Shown here piece by piece: positions 36,351 to 47,407 of a DNA stretch of 64,000 nt. Within the stretch, counting starts at the first letter, position 1, and the number at the start of each line of letters is the position of its first letter. Source of the stretch: Castanea sativa (taxonomy: Eukaryota > Streptophyta > Magnoliopsida > Fagales > Fagaceae). The DNA lies in contig NC_134022.1 in assembly GCF_040712315.1 (NCBI RefSeq), forward strand, positions 5,208,001 through 5,272,000. Direction: 5' to 3'. The position numbers were made by a program, and so were the translations under genes. Below the pieces are notes generated by a model, which saw nothing but the letters and a program-made list of their open reading frames with translations, ran no database searches and was not told the origin of the DNA.

Positions 36351-38012
36351 TTTGGATAAAGGTTAGCATCTGCTTTAAGAAACTAATTAAAAATCAAAAC
36401 CATAAATCTTCATATCTTTCCCAATCTGTTAAAAAGCACTTCACATTTCTTACCAATGAAACTTAGCTTTCTGGTCCATGCCACTTCCGTTTGAAAGCCC
36501 TTCCATCACTCCAATGTCTCAGTCATCTAATATATTAATGAATAAAACACAAAAGTATTGCTGTTCATAAACCCAAAATCACAATATTCAGGTGGTCTAA
36601 TAACTAAAAAAAAGAAAAAGAAAAGGAACAACTTTATTTATGAGCCCCAAAAGAGGGGCAAAAACATAAAATAAAATAAAATAAACCACACAAGATCCAT
36701 GAATGTATAAAAAAGCATATAAGGCTTATCTCTACCTGGTCAGAAAAATATATTGAGCTTACAGTGAAGACCACAGAAACTGTTGCAAAGAAAAAGTTCA
36801 ACTTCTCCTCTTCACAAAAGGTCAATTCTATTTAAAATTTAGTTAGTTAAGCATCTCCATGCTGTAGCATTCAGAAACGATCTCATAATTTGACTTTAAA
36901 TACATTGCTACTTTTGAAGTCCACAGAGAAATGGGATAGTTTGATTTTAAATTACAATACATCTAAAACAATTTATTGTTTGTTACATTGGTAAGTTAGA
37001 AACTGGACCCAGTAGGCCTTGAAATTATGACCTCATCCTCCATCTTGTTCTTATGGGAGGAGGGAGTGCCATATATACTAAAGCTTGAAAGCTCATTGGC
37101 ACACATAAAACCTTTTTTTTTCTTTTTTTTTGTTTGCTCATACCATTAAACTGTCTCTTTTAATGACATGATGTGCTGCACCTGTCCATTGTGGCAATGG
37201 CTTTGGATTGTTTTCCCAGATACTTTATACAAGAGGAGAGATCAATAACTTCAAATGTAATTAAAATATGATGGAATGATTCCATCCCAAGGGAAATCGT
37301 AACATAGAATCTGCATTAACCAGGGTTTGATATGCTTATTTTTTTATTGCTATGATTCTTGCTAACATTTAAGATTATGCTTCATGGACCAATGCAGCGA
37401 TGCTATATTTGGTATCTCTAATGTTAGCATGTCAACTTATACCTATGTTATATAATCAGGAGCTGATTAACAACATGACTAGTTCACCCATTGAAGTTAC
37501 CTTTACAAGAAGTCTCTCAATATCTAAAATCCAAGACCAGAATGGAACCCCCTCTAAGCTTCTGCAGCCTTCAAGTTTGAGGTGTCTTCAGAATTCTGCA
37601 ACTGAAAAAGAGCATTAGTCCCTTTCTATATTAAATATCAGTTATTCATATCTGATGTGTATTCATAACGCAAAATTCCTTCACTCGCAGAACTTCCATC
37701 AATCCATTTGATCATTGGTCAATGCTAAGTAGACCCAGAAGTTCTAAAACAAAGAACCCTCAGTAGTAGCTAAAGATTAAAAGCTTACCTATTGCTAGTA
37801 ATAGCTGAAACTTTGTAATTAAATACTATTTTATTCCTCTAATCATGATAACTATCAAGAAAATAAGAGTCTTGGCAATAAAAAAAAGACAATCAACCAA
37901 TCCAACTATGAAAGTATCAGTTACATGTATAAAAAAATTCCAATTGTCCTGAAAGTTAAAGCAGCTAAGAAATGACAAATTTAGTCATTTAACAATTATT
38001 CTAAGAGAAGTA
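36351..38012. other. Probable 5' UTR introns and intergenic DNA
   Basis: If the transcript of the gene at 35835 starts near 39330, this stretch is mostly leader intron. The short frames here (36634-36825 minus, 37400-37618 plus) show no recognisable protein. Confidence 0.35.
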
Positions 38013-38150
38013 TTATTTTCACAACAAATAATAGGTGATAAGTTGTTATTGGTTATAATTTGTAGAGACTACTGAAATTACTTTTTCGCTCACTAGTAAC
38101 AAGTTACCACTTAAGATTTATTGTGAACATATTGTGAATTTATCATTTCT
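38013..38150. mobile_element. TTCACAACAAAT-family MITE, copy 1
   Basis: It begins tattttcacaacaaataata and ends with 'ttattgtgaacatattgtga', which are inverted-repeat ends, around gataagttgttattggtta. Related copies lie at 46683 and 52741. Confidence 0.6.
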
Positions 38151-38406
38151 CTTATTCTCACACTTCCCCTCATATGTGGGCCCAACTCCCCTTAATTAGT
38201 GGGATACAATATGTGGGGTTTTTTTTTTTTTTTTTAAACTTATTGAATGGGAGAGAGAGTTGAGACTATAGTCAAACTCAAGAGCACCCATTATTCTGAT
38301 ACTGTGATAAATTATCGATTATCTAAAAGCTGTTGAAAAATTGTGAATTTAATCCTTTAACCATATTCTAATAAGTACAAAACTTATGTATAGTACCTTA
38401 TGTATA

Positions 38407-38561
38407 ATACCGCAGGTGCTCTTCCTTAGGTTCCCTATTAAGATTCTGCCACGTGGATAACTTAAAAAATAGACTTTCATTCATAAAAGAAAAAGCCATA
38501 CGGCAACGTGGCAAAATCTTAAGAGAAAATCCTAAGGAACAGCAATTAAGTACGGTATCTA
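38407..38561. mobile_element. Foldback MITE
   Basis: Imperfect inverted arms of roughly 55 bases: ataccgcaggtgctcttcct ... ttaagattctgccacgt on the left, and on the other strand from the right end gataccgtacttaattgctg ... ttaagattttgccacgt. It can fold into a hairpin of about 155 bases. Confidence 0.75.
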
Positions 38562-39147
38562 AGCCTTAGTCTTCTAATAATATATATACAAGTCATGTGA
38601 TATATATAAAAAATGACTAAACCCATTAATTCTAACAAGACTACAAACACAGTAAACCTAGGTTAGAGTAGTAATATATACCCTTCAAGGGCACATTGTA
38701 ATATACATTGAGACTCAATAGTAAAGGCAACCGCTTATACCCTTTTCTTCTTTATCATCTTCTCTTTATTTCTTTGTAATATTTTTTTATATTTAAAAAA
38801 TAAGGAATTCAATCTCGTGGGATTTTAAGGGTTGTTGGTAGCCCATAAGTCCAATGGGCCTCCCAGTGGATTTTAATTTTAATTTTAAAGAAAAAACATA
38901 ATTCAACCGAACAGTTGAGTTGAGTTGACAATTGAGCAAAACACAGCAAAACTGAAAGACAAGAAATAGGTTATGAAATGATGCAACTTAAGTTAACAAG
39001 TTAAATATAAAGATGGAAGAAACAGAGACAAAACAGAAATTTAGGAAAAAAAAAGCAGTGGATTGTGAAAAATTAAAGCTGGATTTAAAAGCAGCAAGCA
39101 AAGTATAGTTAGGGGAAAAAACAAAACAAAGAGATTAAGAAAAATAC

Positions 39148-39330
39148 CTTTAGGAATGCAGATCTGTGTTTGTAAAAAAAGGTCCTAGGAAGGAAGTAGG
39201 AAAGTTTGGAGAGGTGTTTGTGAAGAAGGTAAAGAGTAGTGAGAGTGTTTGGACTTTGGTCGAAGGAAACAGGTGTTTCAGATTTTTAAGGACGATGTTA
39301 ACCAGACAGGTCACAGGTAGCCTTTTTCTG
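39148..39330 (-). other. Candidate 5' UTR exon of the bZIP-like gene
   Basis: On the minus strand this stretch is CT-rich and leader-like (ctcactactctttaccttct, cacaaacacctctcc) and ends with cctaaag before a gtattttt donor at 39147. It could be the first exon of the gene at 35835, about 2.8 kb downstream. This is inference from splice-site shape and composition only. Confidence 0.3.
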
Positions 39331-39494
39331 GCTTCTTATTCTTGTTATTATTATTATTGCCCATTTTTAATTTATTACTCGAAATTAATAATCAAAACAG
39401 TATTTCACTATCTCATTTCTTAATCGAGGTTCGGAAGTGCGCCACAAATCATAATTGGTTATTACAAAAATATCGTAATTCCACTGACATCTTC

Positions 39495-39579
39495 GGGGTG
39501 GTGGCGCAGTTGGCTAGCGCGTAGGTCTCATAGCTTCTGAGTGATCCTGAGGTCGAGAGTTCGAGCCTCTCTCACCCCA
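39495..39579 (+). tRNA. Elongator tRNA-Met (CAT) with intron
   Basis: The 85-base gene starts ggggtggtggcgcagttggc and ends ctctctcacccc plus discriminator A. The 7-bp acceptor stem pairs (one G-U). Box A (tggcgcagttgg) and box B (gagttcgagcc) are present. The anticodon cat is at 39529-39531. An intron of about 11 bases (39533-39543, gcttctgagtg) follows; plant elongator tRNA-Met genes are known to have such introns. A T run about 8 bases after the end can stop RNA polymerase III. Confidence 0.95.
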
Positions 39580-39583
39580 ATTC

Positions 39584-39590
39584 TTTTTTA
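39584..39590 (+). terminator. RNA polymerase III T-run after tRNA-Met
   Basis: A ttttttA-type run close behind the tRNA gene. Confidence 0.6.
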
Positions 39591-40016
39591 AAAAGTCTGA
39601 TAATGCCACCTATTTTTAACTTTTTTGTTTTGTTTTGAGAAGAACCTTTTTTTTAACATGTTGGCTAGGAGCTTTGCGAATTTTTTAAAACTATGTCTGT
39701 TTTTCCGTTCTAAAAATAATAATAATAATAATAAATAAATAAAATTTTGTTTGGATTTGTACATACTAACTATTTTAAAGTTTAAACAATAGAGAAAAAA
39801 GTCTGATAATGCCACCTTTTTTTAACTTTTTTTTTTTTGTTGAGAAATAACCTTTTTTTAACGTGTTGGCTAGGAGCTTTGCGAATTTTTTAAAACTAAG
39901 TCTGTTTTTCGGTTCTCAAAAAAAAAAAAAAAAAAAAGTAAAGAAAAAAAGAAATAAAAGTTTGTTTGGATTTGTACATAATAACTATTTTAAAGTTTAA
40001 ACAATAGAGAAAAAAC
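39591..40016. repeat. Tandem duplication, unit about 206 bp
   Basis: Unit 1 is 39591-39796 and unit 2 is 39797-40016. Both begin aaaagtctgataatgccacc and contain gttggctaggagctttgcga, an A-rich tract and 'gtttggatttgtacata', then 'aaagtttaaacaatagagaa'. They differ mainly in homopolymer length. Confidence 0.92.
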
Positions 40017-40078
40017 ATGGCGAGCATTATTCCACAGAAAAAAAATGAAAAAAACTTTTTTTTTTAGAATACAAAGTG

Positions 40079-40770
40079 TGGGAAATGGGAATTCAATACG
40101 AAGATCATGCCAAGTGTCGTATTGAGGTCGAGGAGGCCATAGCAGCTCCGAGAAGGTAGCGTCCTCGGACGTTAAGGCTACGTCAGCGGCACGCTATCAG
40201 AGGAAGCCACACTGAAGGAAAGTAATTTCAGGGAAGGTGACAGCCCTAACTAAAGGGATGAAGATTGTCACCACATTTAATACTTCCCACCAAACCTCCT
40301 GATCACATTTATGTGGATAAGATCCATGAACAGTACTATCTTGATTCCCGTGACTCAGGAGGGATTTGGGAAGGTGTTTGATGGGACAACCACTCAAGTA
40401 ATGGCCTGAGCTACCAACAACTGGAGGGTCAGGATCATCCAAAGGAGGCTATATAACATGAAAGACCCTCAAAGAGAAGGGGGGGGGGAGAAATTGGAGA
40501 GGAAACATTGTAGCAGTAAGAACTGTAATAGGATTCGAGTATAAAAGAAATCTAAGCAAGGATTGGTCTCCTCGGACATTGCCGAGGAGAATTCCTTTTA
40601 TGGAGGGACTTGTTCATCTTAATTTCCTACTGTCTTTTGTTCACTGTGTGTATTCATGGATCCACTGAAGTCTAGCTTTTAAGCCCACCCTCTACAAATT
40701 CATTGTGCTGGGCCATCTGGCCCCTAGTCCTGTTCATCATTGGGCCTAGGGACTAAAATGTGGCCTTATG
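40079..40770 (+). repeat. 5' LTR of the second gypsy element
   Basis: About 692 bp, starting tgggaaatgggaattc. A TATA-like tatataac lies at 40450. It matches 45125-45809 with many substitutions and aligns in reverse with the first element's LTRs. Confidence 0.88.
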
Positions 40771-40790
40771 ATTGACGCCGTCTATGGGGA
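40771..40790 (+). promoter_or_regulatory. Primer binding site, degenerate
   Basis: The text attgacgccgtctatgggga follows the 5' LTR directly. Intact Tat-type elements usually read TGGCGCCGTCTGTGGGGA here, so this copy carries substitutions. Confidence 0.6.
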
Positions 40791-41014
40791 AGCTTGAGCT
40801 TTAGTAGGATCGACATTCAGTCATGGTAGGTTTAGGGCCTAACCGAGAAGAGTCTGTGGGTTCCCCATGACACGACCACTTCCTCAACCTTGAGCGTAGG
40901 AGAGATTGTGAGGTTAGTGTACACATTACTTGAACCAGTGGGAGTTAGTCTCGGGGTGGAAGTCGCATCTCTCGCAAAGAAAACATTAGGAGCCTACAGC
41001 GAGAGATAGACCAT

Positions 41015-42367
41015 TTGCGAAGAAGACTACACCGCAAGCAACACAGAGGAACTCCCTCGAGTCCCGACCATTCTTCTGGTGATGATAGTAATGACAGCTA
41101 CCAGCCAAGGTCGAGAACTCCTCCTAGTGAGTCTTTCTTGTATGACAAAAGGTGCCACAGTAAGCGAAGAGGGAGAAGCCCATCTCATAAAGGTCTGGGA
41201 AATGACGCTATGAGCAGGGCCTTGAATCAGATCTCCAAGTCACCCTTTACCCGTAGGATTGAAGCAGGAAAACTTCCTCGGCGGTTCACCCAGTCCATAT
41301 TCACCATGTACAATGGCAGGACAGACTTGGTGGAGCATGTTAGCCACTTCAACCAGAGAATGGTTTTTCACTCAAAGAATGAGACCTTGATGTGCAAGGT
41401 GTTCTTGTCTAGTTTGGGGCCTGTGGCGATAAGGTGGTTCCATGGTCTTGAAGAAGGTTCCATCAGTTCCTTCAAGGGGCTCATTAGGGCCTTTGGGGCC
41501 TGTTTCGTGACATGTAGTAGAGTTCCTCAGCCATTGGACTCCCTACTGTTCATGACCATACGAAAGGGAGAGACCTTGAAAATATACTCTGATAGGTATT
41601 GAGAGATGTTCAACGAGATTGATGGGAACTTTAATGACGTGGCTATAAGGACTTTCAAGGTTGGCTTGCCTGTCGAGCATGATCTTAGAAAGTCTTTGAC
41701 TAGGAAACTGGTTAGAAGTGTGCGCCAGCTCATGGACCGTATTGATGAGTATAAGCGGGTCGAGAAGGACCAACAACAAGGAAAAGGGAAGGCCAAGGTG
41801 GTCCCCTAAGATAGAAGGGATTTCAGGACGGATAGATACAATAACAACTGACCTTTGAGAGACTTCGCGGGGCATTCCAGGTCTGCTACCACTCAGGTAG
41901 TCAGTACTGTGTTCCAAGAGCTAATGCACCAAATCCTGGAGAAAATTAAGAATGAGATGTACTTTCAATGGCCGAACAAGATGGGAGGGGACCCCTTGAG
42001 GCGTAACCAAAGCCTTCACTGCCAATACCACCAGGAGCGAGGGCATACCACTGAAGATTGCAGGACGTTATGGAGTCACCTAGAGCAGCTAGTCAAGATT
42101 GGAAAGTTAAAGCAATTCCTATATCAGTCTAGTGGACAAGGTGGTCAGGTAGGATCGAGGCCTCGGAGAGATGCTCCTATAGGACCACCTCTGGGCACAA
42201 TCAGCATCATTCTCGCTGCTCTTGGAAGGACTAGTTCTCAGCTGTCTAGGGTGATGTCTATGGCTCGATCGTCTGCCAAGGGCTCGTCCCTCGAGCTAAA
42301 GAGTAGCAGAATGGAGGGCCGCCAGACTTTGAGCTTCTCGGACGAGGATAAGGCCGAAACATTGTAA
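41015..42367 (+). pseudogene. Gypsy gag polyprotein, broken by stops
   Basis: Gag forms the particle that packages element RNA. The frame contains a Ser/Arg-rich N-terminus (to about residue 75). The retrotransposon gag domain follows, with RRFTQSIFTMYNGRTD, HFNQRM, LGPVAIRWFHGL and FVTCSRV. A TGA at 41600, where Trp would be expected, interrupts it; the frame reopens at 41606 (MFNEIDGNFNDVAIRTFKVGLP) and again at 41855. A zinc-knuckle-like segment, CQYHQERGHTTEDC, lies near 42023. All three open parts share one frame, so the breaks are point stops. Confidence 0.85.
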
Positions 42368-42754
42368 CCACACGATGACGCCCTGGTGGTCACTCTTCGG
42401 ATAGGAGGTTACAATGTGAAGAGGGTGCTGATAGATTAGGGTAGAGACACAGAGATCATGTACCCTGACCTATTTAAGGGACTGAAGCTGAGGTTTGAGG
42501 ACCTGACTTGCTATGACTCCCTTCTAATAGGGTTTGACGGGAAGGTTGTCTTTCCAAAGGGCCAAATCCAACTACCCGTTCAAACAGGCATTAAGGTCGT
42601 GGAGGTAAACTTCATCATAATAGATGCCTACTCCCCCTACACTACTATTATGGTGAGGCCTTGGCTTCACGTCATGGGGGTCGTGCCTTCCATGCTGCAC
42701 CTGAAGGTAAAATATCCATCTGGGAATCTAGTTGAAGAGCTAGTGGGAGCCTAA
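42368..42754 (+). pseudogene. Gypsy aspartic protease, broken
   Basis: The frame continues from gag through stops at 42365 and 42437. The active-site stretch before MYPDLFKGLKL has a stop where the first element has Gln (D-Q-G), so catalysis is lost. The remainder, LLIGFDGKVVFPKGQIQLP and VRPWLHVMGVVPSM, matches the first element closely. Confidence 0.8.
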
Positions 42755-42853
42755 TCTATGGCCAGACAGTGCATGGTGGCCGCAATCAGACATCAAACTG
42801 GGCCAGAGACCTCGGCCACCGCTGGGCGGGACTTATAGCAATCATAGGCGCTG

Positions 42854-44143
42854 GTGTTAACCGCCGGGATAGAGGGGGAAGGGGCGAAGTGCGAACACTT
42901 GGAAAGGGTCATTATTAGTGACGATGAGGAGAAGTTCTTTCAAGTCGGGGCACAACTGCCTCCTCTGGAAAGGCAAGAGCTAGAAAAGTTTCTTATAAAA
43001 AAATCGACGTATTCGTGTGGAACGCCTATGAAGCCCCAAGGGTGAATCCAGATTTCATTTGCCACCGCTTAAATGTCAATCCGTCCGCTATCCCCAGAAA
43101 GCAGCCGCCTCGACGCTTATCTAGGGAACACTCTAACGCCGTCAAAGCAGAAGTGCTCAAGCTCAAGCAGGTTGGGGCCATAAAAGAAGTATTCTACCCT
43201 GAGTGGATGGCCAACACGGTGGTGGTGAAAAAGAAAACGGGGAAGTGACGAGTGTGTGTGGATTTCACGGATGTAAATAAAGCATGCCCAAAGGACCCTT
43301 TCCCCCTTCCTCGGATAGATCAATTGGTGGACGCAATGGTGGGACATCCACAGATGAGCTTTTTGGACACCTTCCAGGGCTACCACCAAATACCCCTGGC
43401 TCTCGACGATTAGGAAAAGACTGCTTTCCTCACACCCATTGGGAATTACCATTACAAAGTGCTTTTGAAAAACTCCAGGTCTACCCACCAAAGGATGATG
43501 ACTATAATGTTCGAGCCTTAGTTGGGAAAAAATATTGAGGTGTACATAGGCGATATGGTGATAAAAAATAAAGCAAAATCCGAGCATATAAATGACCCTC
43601 GGGAACATCTTCGAAATACTGAGAAGGCAAAAATTGCGCCTCAATGCCACTAAGTGGTCTTTTGGCGTAGGCTCTAACAAGTTCCTGGGTTATATGGTTA
43701 CCCACCACGGCATCAAAGTTAACCTTAATCAGATTAAGGCAATTAACAATCTACAGCCCCCTTAGAATCCCAAAGAGGTCCAGAAGTTGACGGGAATGAT
43801 TGTCGCCCTGAACCAATTCATCTCTAGATCAGTCGACAGATGTAGACACTTCTTCCAATTTTGCACAAGTGGAGGGGGATTCAAATGGATAGAGGAATGT
43901 TCCTCGGTCTTCCAGTAGTTGAAGGAGTATCTTTCTCGTCCACCGATCATGTCCAAACCCAAGGATGAGGAGGTCTTATTCGCCTATATTGCTGTAACCT
44001 TACACGCGGTAAGCCTGGTGCTGATACGGGTTGATGACGGGGTGCAAAAACTAGTGTATTATGTGAGAAAATCTCCGCACGAGGCAGAGGTCCGTTACCT
44101 GCCATTGGAGAAGGCTATCCTGGCAATAGTATATGCTATGTGA
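42854..44143 (+). pseudogene. Gypsy reverse transcriptase and RNase H remnants
   Basis: The pieces lie in several frames. 43015-43248 is the start of the polymerase, with CHRLNVNPSAIPRKQPPRR and EWMANTVVVKKKTGK. From 43284 the PFPLPRIDQLVDA region continues in another frame. The catalytic box near 43545 reads Y-x-G-D (gtacataggcgatatg), with the first Asp replaced. 43919-44143 is the gypsy RNase H (LVYYVRKSPHEAEVRYLPLE). It is non-functional. Confidence 0.8.
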
Positions 44144-44589
44144 AAGCTCCCACGTTACTTCCAAGCTTCCAAGCTCACACTGTCGTGGTTCTAACCTAAC
44201 TCCCCGTTCGATCACTACTCTGAAAGGCCGATTACACAAGGAGGGTTGTGAAGTGGGGGACGATCCTAGGGGTCTTTGATATCAAGTACACGCTTCTATA
44301 AAGGGCCAAGTCCTCGCAGATCTGGTGGTTGAGTCCGCTGAGCCTTCATTGGAAGAGAATACTTAGAGGCCCAACATAGATAGAAAATCAGTTGGCATGA
44401 TCTCTCCCTGATGGAATCCCTATCATGGAAGGTGTATGTTGATGGTGCGACAAACCAAAATGGATAGGTGTATGTTGATGGGAATAACAACCTCCCCTTC
44501 CCTTTTATTGGTATACCACCCACCCGGAGGGCAATACCGCAAGGAGATGCCTGGGGGAATGTGGTACAAAGCCCTAAACCCCTCCATAC

Positions 44590-45124
44590 CGGCAGGAGAA
44601 TCTACTAGGTGAGTGAATCTACCTATCTAAGCAAACTAGTGAGAGAAGAAAGGTGTTTTGTGAGGAAAGAGATAGGGAAGAGAGGGCTGAGGAGAAAAGA
44701 ACCTAAGAAGGAAAGAACTTACGAAATTAAGGGCGGGGGAAGCTTCAGAAGGTTCTTGAGGGCTTGAGAGTTGGCGAATTTGAGAGTTTGAAAATTCAGA
44801 CGCTTTGAAAAGTGGAGGAAATGAGCTCTCAGGCATCTTTTATAGGAGGCAAGATTGGGTGGGAGTTAGCTCGCCCAAAATTTGAGGAAAAATGCCAATC
44901 GTAGGATCTCCATCTCACCGTAGGACGTGGGAGACAGAGTGCTGCTTGGAGCATTTAATGCGACGTTACGGGCTTTAAAGCATCAGAAACAGTTACAGAA
45001 CATGAGAAGTGACGTTCTCATGTGGGAAAAACAGAGAAGCGTGTGGATTTAATCATTTAAGATTAAAACCCCACTTTTTCTCATCGGACAAGAGGGAAAA
45101 AAGTGGAATTTCGAGGGGCTATTA
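44590..45124 (-). pseudogene. Promoter and leader remnant of the antisense gene
   Basis: The reverse strand of this stretch aligns with 1711-2110 of the first element. It includes the TATA-like cctataaaag (44837-44849), 'aatcttaaatgattaaatcc'-type text and a Ser/Phe/Pro-rich leader. The coding part of the antisense gene is deleted. Confidence 0.6.
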
Positions 45125-45809
45125 TGGGGAATGAGAATTCAATAGGAAGAACATGCCATGAGTTATATTGAAGTCGAAGAGGCCACAACAGCTCCAAGAA
45201 GGTCGCGTCCTCGGACATTAAGGTTACGTCAGCGACACCCCATCAGAGGAGGCCATACTGAGGGAAAGGAACTTCGGGGAAGGTGCCCACCCTAACTGAA
45301 CGGATGCAGGCTGCCATCACATTTAATGCTTCCCACCAAACCTCCAGGCCGTATTTATGTGGAGAAGACCCCTGAATAATGTTAACTTGATTGTCGGGAC
45401 TCATGAGGGGTTTGGGAAGGTGTCTAATGGGACAAGCACTTAAGTAGTGGCTTGAGCTACCAACAACTGGAGGGCTAGGATCATCCAAAGGAGGCTATAT
45501 AACGGGAACGACCCTCAGAGAGAAAGAAGGGGAGAAATTGGAGAAGAAACACTGTAGCAGTAAGAAATAGGATTCGAGTATAAAACAAATATAAGCAAGG
45601 ATCAGTCTCCTTGGACATTGCCGAGGAGAATTCCTTTTGTGGAAGGACTTGTTCATCTTAATTTCCTACTATCTTTTGTTCACTGTGTGTATTCGTACAT
45701 CCACTGAAGTCTAGCTTTTAAGCCCACCCTCTACAAATTCATTGTGCTTGGCCGTCTAGGCCCTAGTCCTATTCATCTTTGGGCCTAGGGACTAGAACAT
45801 GCTCTTACA
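45125..45809 (+). repeat. 3' LTR of the second gypsy element
   Basis: It starts tggggaatgagaattc and ends gctcttaca. The TATA-like tatataac is at about 45497. Confidence 0.88.
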
Positions 45810-46960
45810 TTAAGTATTTTTAACACACACACGGGAAATGGGAGAAGGTTTTTAAAGAAACTTACAGTGGTGTATATCCAAAAGGACCTAACTTTTGGAT
45901 ACACAGCATAGACTTTAAACCTCTTAAACTTACACTCATTTTATTTTGATAGTGTTTAATAACATATTTTATTATTACTAATTTCACAACATCAGGGCCC
46001 ATTTGGTACACGTATTTGAACACATATTTTTAGTTTTTAAACAACATTACATGTATTTCCACATACTTTTTTACCCACAAGTATTTTAAAAAAATACAAA
46101 TAACGTTACTAGAACAACATTACCAAATGTCCCCCAAATGACATTGAATTTTTTTGAAACACATGGGATTAAATCAAAATTAAGGGGTCTCAAATTGTTC
46201 TTTCTCCTTTTATACAGAATTTCAAAGATGAAGTAAATCATTATTAACATGTTGGCTAGCTATGCGAATTTTTTAAAAGTAAGTTTAAAAAACAAAACAT
46301 AAAAGTTTGTTTGGATTTGTACTTACAATAAATTTTGAGATATTTTCTATTCTTTTCCCCATAAGTTTATCATTGTCCTTGTCATCACCACCGTTTTTGC
46401 TCTCTTGTTCCTCAATAATGTTGCTGCCAATTTCAATGCCATCTTCAAGATCCCGTCCAAGGTCAAAGTATCATGGGTTGTTGGCAAGAAAGTGGAGATG
46501 TAGAGATTGGTAGTAGCTTTTTGTGCGACAGACTTGGATTGTTTGGCTATTGTGAGAATGCAAGATCTCTTTGGTTTAGTGTTGTAATTGATGAGTTAGC
46601 TTTCAATTGCTTAGTGTTGTTTTTATTATTATTATTTTTTTATAGCTTAGTTGAATTTTGTTAATTGACATGTTTACATTCAAAATATTTTCACAATACT
46701 TCACAATAAATCATAGGTAGTAAATTGTTATTGGTTTTAATTTGAACCAACAATTGAAATTACTTTTTTTCCTACTGATAATAGCCAATAACTAGTGAGA
46801 AAGAGAGAGAGAGAAGAGCTAGGGTTTCTTTCCATGGGTGACAAGCTATAAGAGAGGTTGCCTCCTTATTCAAACACTCATTATATCTAGCGAGTGTTTA
46901 AATAATCTATTCCATTACCCTAAAACTAAGGATTTTTATATACTACGCTACCCACAGCTG
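45810..46960. other. Intergenic DNA with repeat remnants
   Basis: 46241-46328 is a third, partial copy of the 206-bp unit seen at 39591. 46683-46793 is a truncated TTCACAACAAAT-family MITE. The stretch 46370-46500 has a short frame of protein-like composition that I cannot assign. Confidence 0.5.
46241..46328. repeat. Third, partial copy of the 206-bp unit
   Basis: It holds attaacatgttggctagc, tgcgaattttttaaaa and 'aaaagtttgtttggatttgt', as in the units at 39591 and 39797, but lacks the first 60 bases. Confidence 0.75.
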
Positions 46961-47407
46961 TGAAAAGAATCTATCTAAGCTTGAAAAAATTACAACAATG
47001 GTGTTCACACAATAAAACACTCAGTGATAAGCAATAAACGTAGAGAGAAAGTTTAGAGAGAAAGAAGAAGAAAGAATAGAGAATTCTAGAAGAATGATTG
47101 CACCATAATTCATTACACTTGATGTACACTATATATGTTACAAGAGGATCAGTAACTACCTAGCAGAGACCCCTGAAATCTCAAGATTGATCCGTAAATG
47201 GTGGAGGAAAATTAGGAACTGATTAACTACCATAACTACCTAATGAATTGTTCTAAAGAACCAATTATAGAAGAGTAAAACACAGCATTTCATTAAATAC
47301 TCTTACAACCCTGCGTTAATAGAACGACACCGTTTTGGTTGTACATTTGTGCTAGCCGTTGGACATTTGAACATTACTTTGGTTGAACTCTGGGTTTACT
47401 CTTAACA
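46961..47407 (-). repeat. 3' LTR of the copia element
   Basis: 447 bp. It contains a 12-base insertion relative to the other LTR near 47052 and lacks a short segment present near 52134. Confidence 0.92.

Larger units (their letters stand above)
40079..45809 (+). mobile_element. Second gypsy element of the same Tat family, internally deleted
   Basis: LTRs at 40079-40770 and 45125-45809 align over their length. The order inside is a primer-site-like attgacgccgtctatgggga (40771), gag, protease, reverse transcriptase remnants and a gypsy RNase H. The start of the archaeal-type RNase H (VYVDGA near 44427) then breaks off. Integrase and nearly the whole antisense gene are missing; only its promoter-side leader remains (about 44590-45124). 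Candidate target duplications are weak (aaagt-like on the left, taagt on the right). Reading frame 2 is kept from gag through protease with point stops, then shifts near 43005. Confidence 0.9.

Noticed and set aside
37400..37618. Plus-strand frame of 72 residues
   Set aside because: There is no recognisable motif; it lies in what may be an intron of the gene on the other strand.
43117..43680. Minus-strand frame of 187 residues in the second gypsy element
   Set aside because: It is antisense to the broken reverse transcriptase and its translation matches no known family.
46307..46664. Two short plus-strand frames beside the copia element
   Set aside because: They overlap a degraded repeat copy and poly-T, and no homology is recognised; a decayed gene fragment remains possible.
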